A stretch of DNA of 6,316 bases from Azonexus sp. (GTDB lineage: Bacteria; Pseudomonadota; Gammaproteobacteria; Burkholderiales; Rhodocyclaceae), in assembly GCA_031285115.1 (NCBI GenBank), contig JAITWU010000047.1, forward strand, positions 1 to 6,316, in the 5' to 3' direction. Of the stretch, positions 5,987 through 6,316 are shown in pieces; the first letter of the stretch is position 1; every line of letters begins with the position of its first letter. The notes beneath the pieces were generated by a model that searched no databases, was not told where the DNA came from, and saw only the letters and a program-made list of their open reading frames with translations. The translations under genes were made by a program, and so were the position numbers.

Positions 5987-6118
5987 TTATCCCACTCGGG
6001 CCATTGCCTCACGAATTGCCGTCCAGTTCCGTTCTTCCACCCACGCAAAAGCGCAGTTGTGATTACGTCGTTCCCATAATTCACCAATGCGTTTTTTCTC
6101 GCGGCTGTTCGTCGCCAT
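5987..6118 (-). pseudogene. Unrecognised small convergent ORF, probable 3' remnant of a disrupted gene
   Basis: A 43-codon ATG-to-TAA frame on the minus strand, ending 20 nt short of the stem of the shared terminator. It begins MATNSREKKRIGELWERRN, continues HNCAFAWVEERNW and ends TAIREAMARVG. From about residue 10 on it has a natural composition (tryptophans, charged helix-like stretches), unlike the mirror frames elsewhere in the window. The first residues lie antisense to the IS481-like fragment. An in-frame TGA is two codons before the ATG, and there is no Shine-Dalgarno. I infer that it is the C-terminal end of an older gene cut by the insertion sequence, with an accidental start. It could instead be a real small protein. 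I do not recognise the family. Confidence 0.45.
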
Positions 6119-6316
6119 TGATCAGGCGACGCGCTGGGTGTTCGTGCAGATCAGGAGCAACAAGACAGCGGTCAGCGCCAAAGCCTTTTTGCAGGCCCTG
6201 GCCAAAGCCTGCCCGATCAAAATCACCCGGCTACTCACCGACAACGGCAAGGAATTCACTGACCGCCTGTTTGCCAGCCGGGAACGCCAACCGAGCGGCA
6301 AGCATGAATTCGATCA
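6087..6316 (+). mobile_element. IS481-like transposase fragment, 5'-truncated and running off the window
   Basis: An open frame from ATG at 6087 to the window end encodes at least 76 residues. From about residue 6 it reads RLFVAIDQATRWVFVQI (6-22), then ACPIKITRLLTDNGKEFTDR (41-60) and QPSGKHEFD (68-76). This matches the integrase-core (rve/DDE) domain of IS481-family transposases, which typically show LFVAIDRATRWVF and LTDNGKEFTDRLF. The second catalytic aspartate is D52 in TDNGKEF. The first catalytic aspartate and the N-terminal helix-turn-helix region should lie upstream but are absent: the frame is closed by TGA at 6060-6062, and 6063-6100 shows no similarity I recognise. The third residue, a glutamate, would lie past the window. 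I infer a truncated copy, likely inactive alone. No terminal inverted repeat or target duplication was identified. Confidence 0.82.

Noticed and set aside
5803..6087. 94-codon minus-strand frame crossing the terminator and the 3' end of rplQ
   Set aside because: It would run through the terminator stem and into antisense rplQ. A neighbouring minus-strand frame (5987-6118) has a better composition and stops before the terminator.

Overview
This window is the downstream half of the long ribosomal-protein cluster (spc operon running into alpha operon) of a proteobacterium. All recognised housekeeping genes are on the + strand. Gene order, protein sequences and high GC suggest a betaproteobacterium. 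infA sits between secY and rpmJ, unlike in E. coli, where infA is elsewhere on the chromosome. The S5, S4 and SecY sequences have a Rhodocyclales/Nitrosomonadales flavour. That narrower placement is from memory of family sequences and is tentative.

Layout: the last 15 codons and stop of rplR (L18); rpsE (S5), rpmD (L30), rplO (L15), secY, infA (IF1), rpmJ (L36); then the alpha-operon set rpsM (S13), rpsK (S11), rpsD (S4), rpoA (RNA polymerase alpha) and rplQ (L17). A strong intrinsic terminator follows at 5938-5976. Most gaps are 3-60 nt and the only longer one is the 81 nt between infA and rpmJ, so the set is probably co-transcribed. I see no convincing internal promoter. Two start codons are non-ATG: secY (TTG) and rpsD (GTG). 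The products act together in translation (S5, S13, S11, S4, L18, L30, L15, L36, L17, IF1), membrane protein export (SecY) and transcription (RpoA).

The last 340 bases differ in kind. On the minus strand a 43-codon ORF (5987-6118) converges on the terminator. Its last 34 or so codons look like the 3' end of a real but unrecognised gene. Its first few codons overlap, in antisense, a 5'-truncated IS481-like transposase fragment on the + strand (about 6087-6316), which runs off the window. The simplest reading is an insertion-sequence remnant that cut into a convergent gene just outside the ribosomal cluster.

No new biological system is evident. The items most worth a second look are RNA-level ones: a possible pseudoknot upstream of rpsM, where E. 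coli carries its S4 translational operator; a small hairpin over the rpsM ribosome binding site; hairpins at the infA 3' end and the rpoA-rplQ junction; and the chimeric ORF/IS junction after the terminator.
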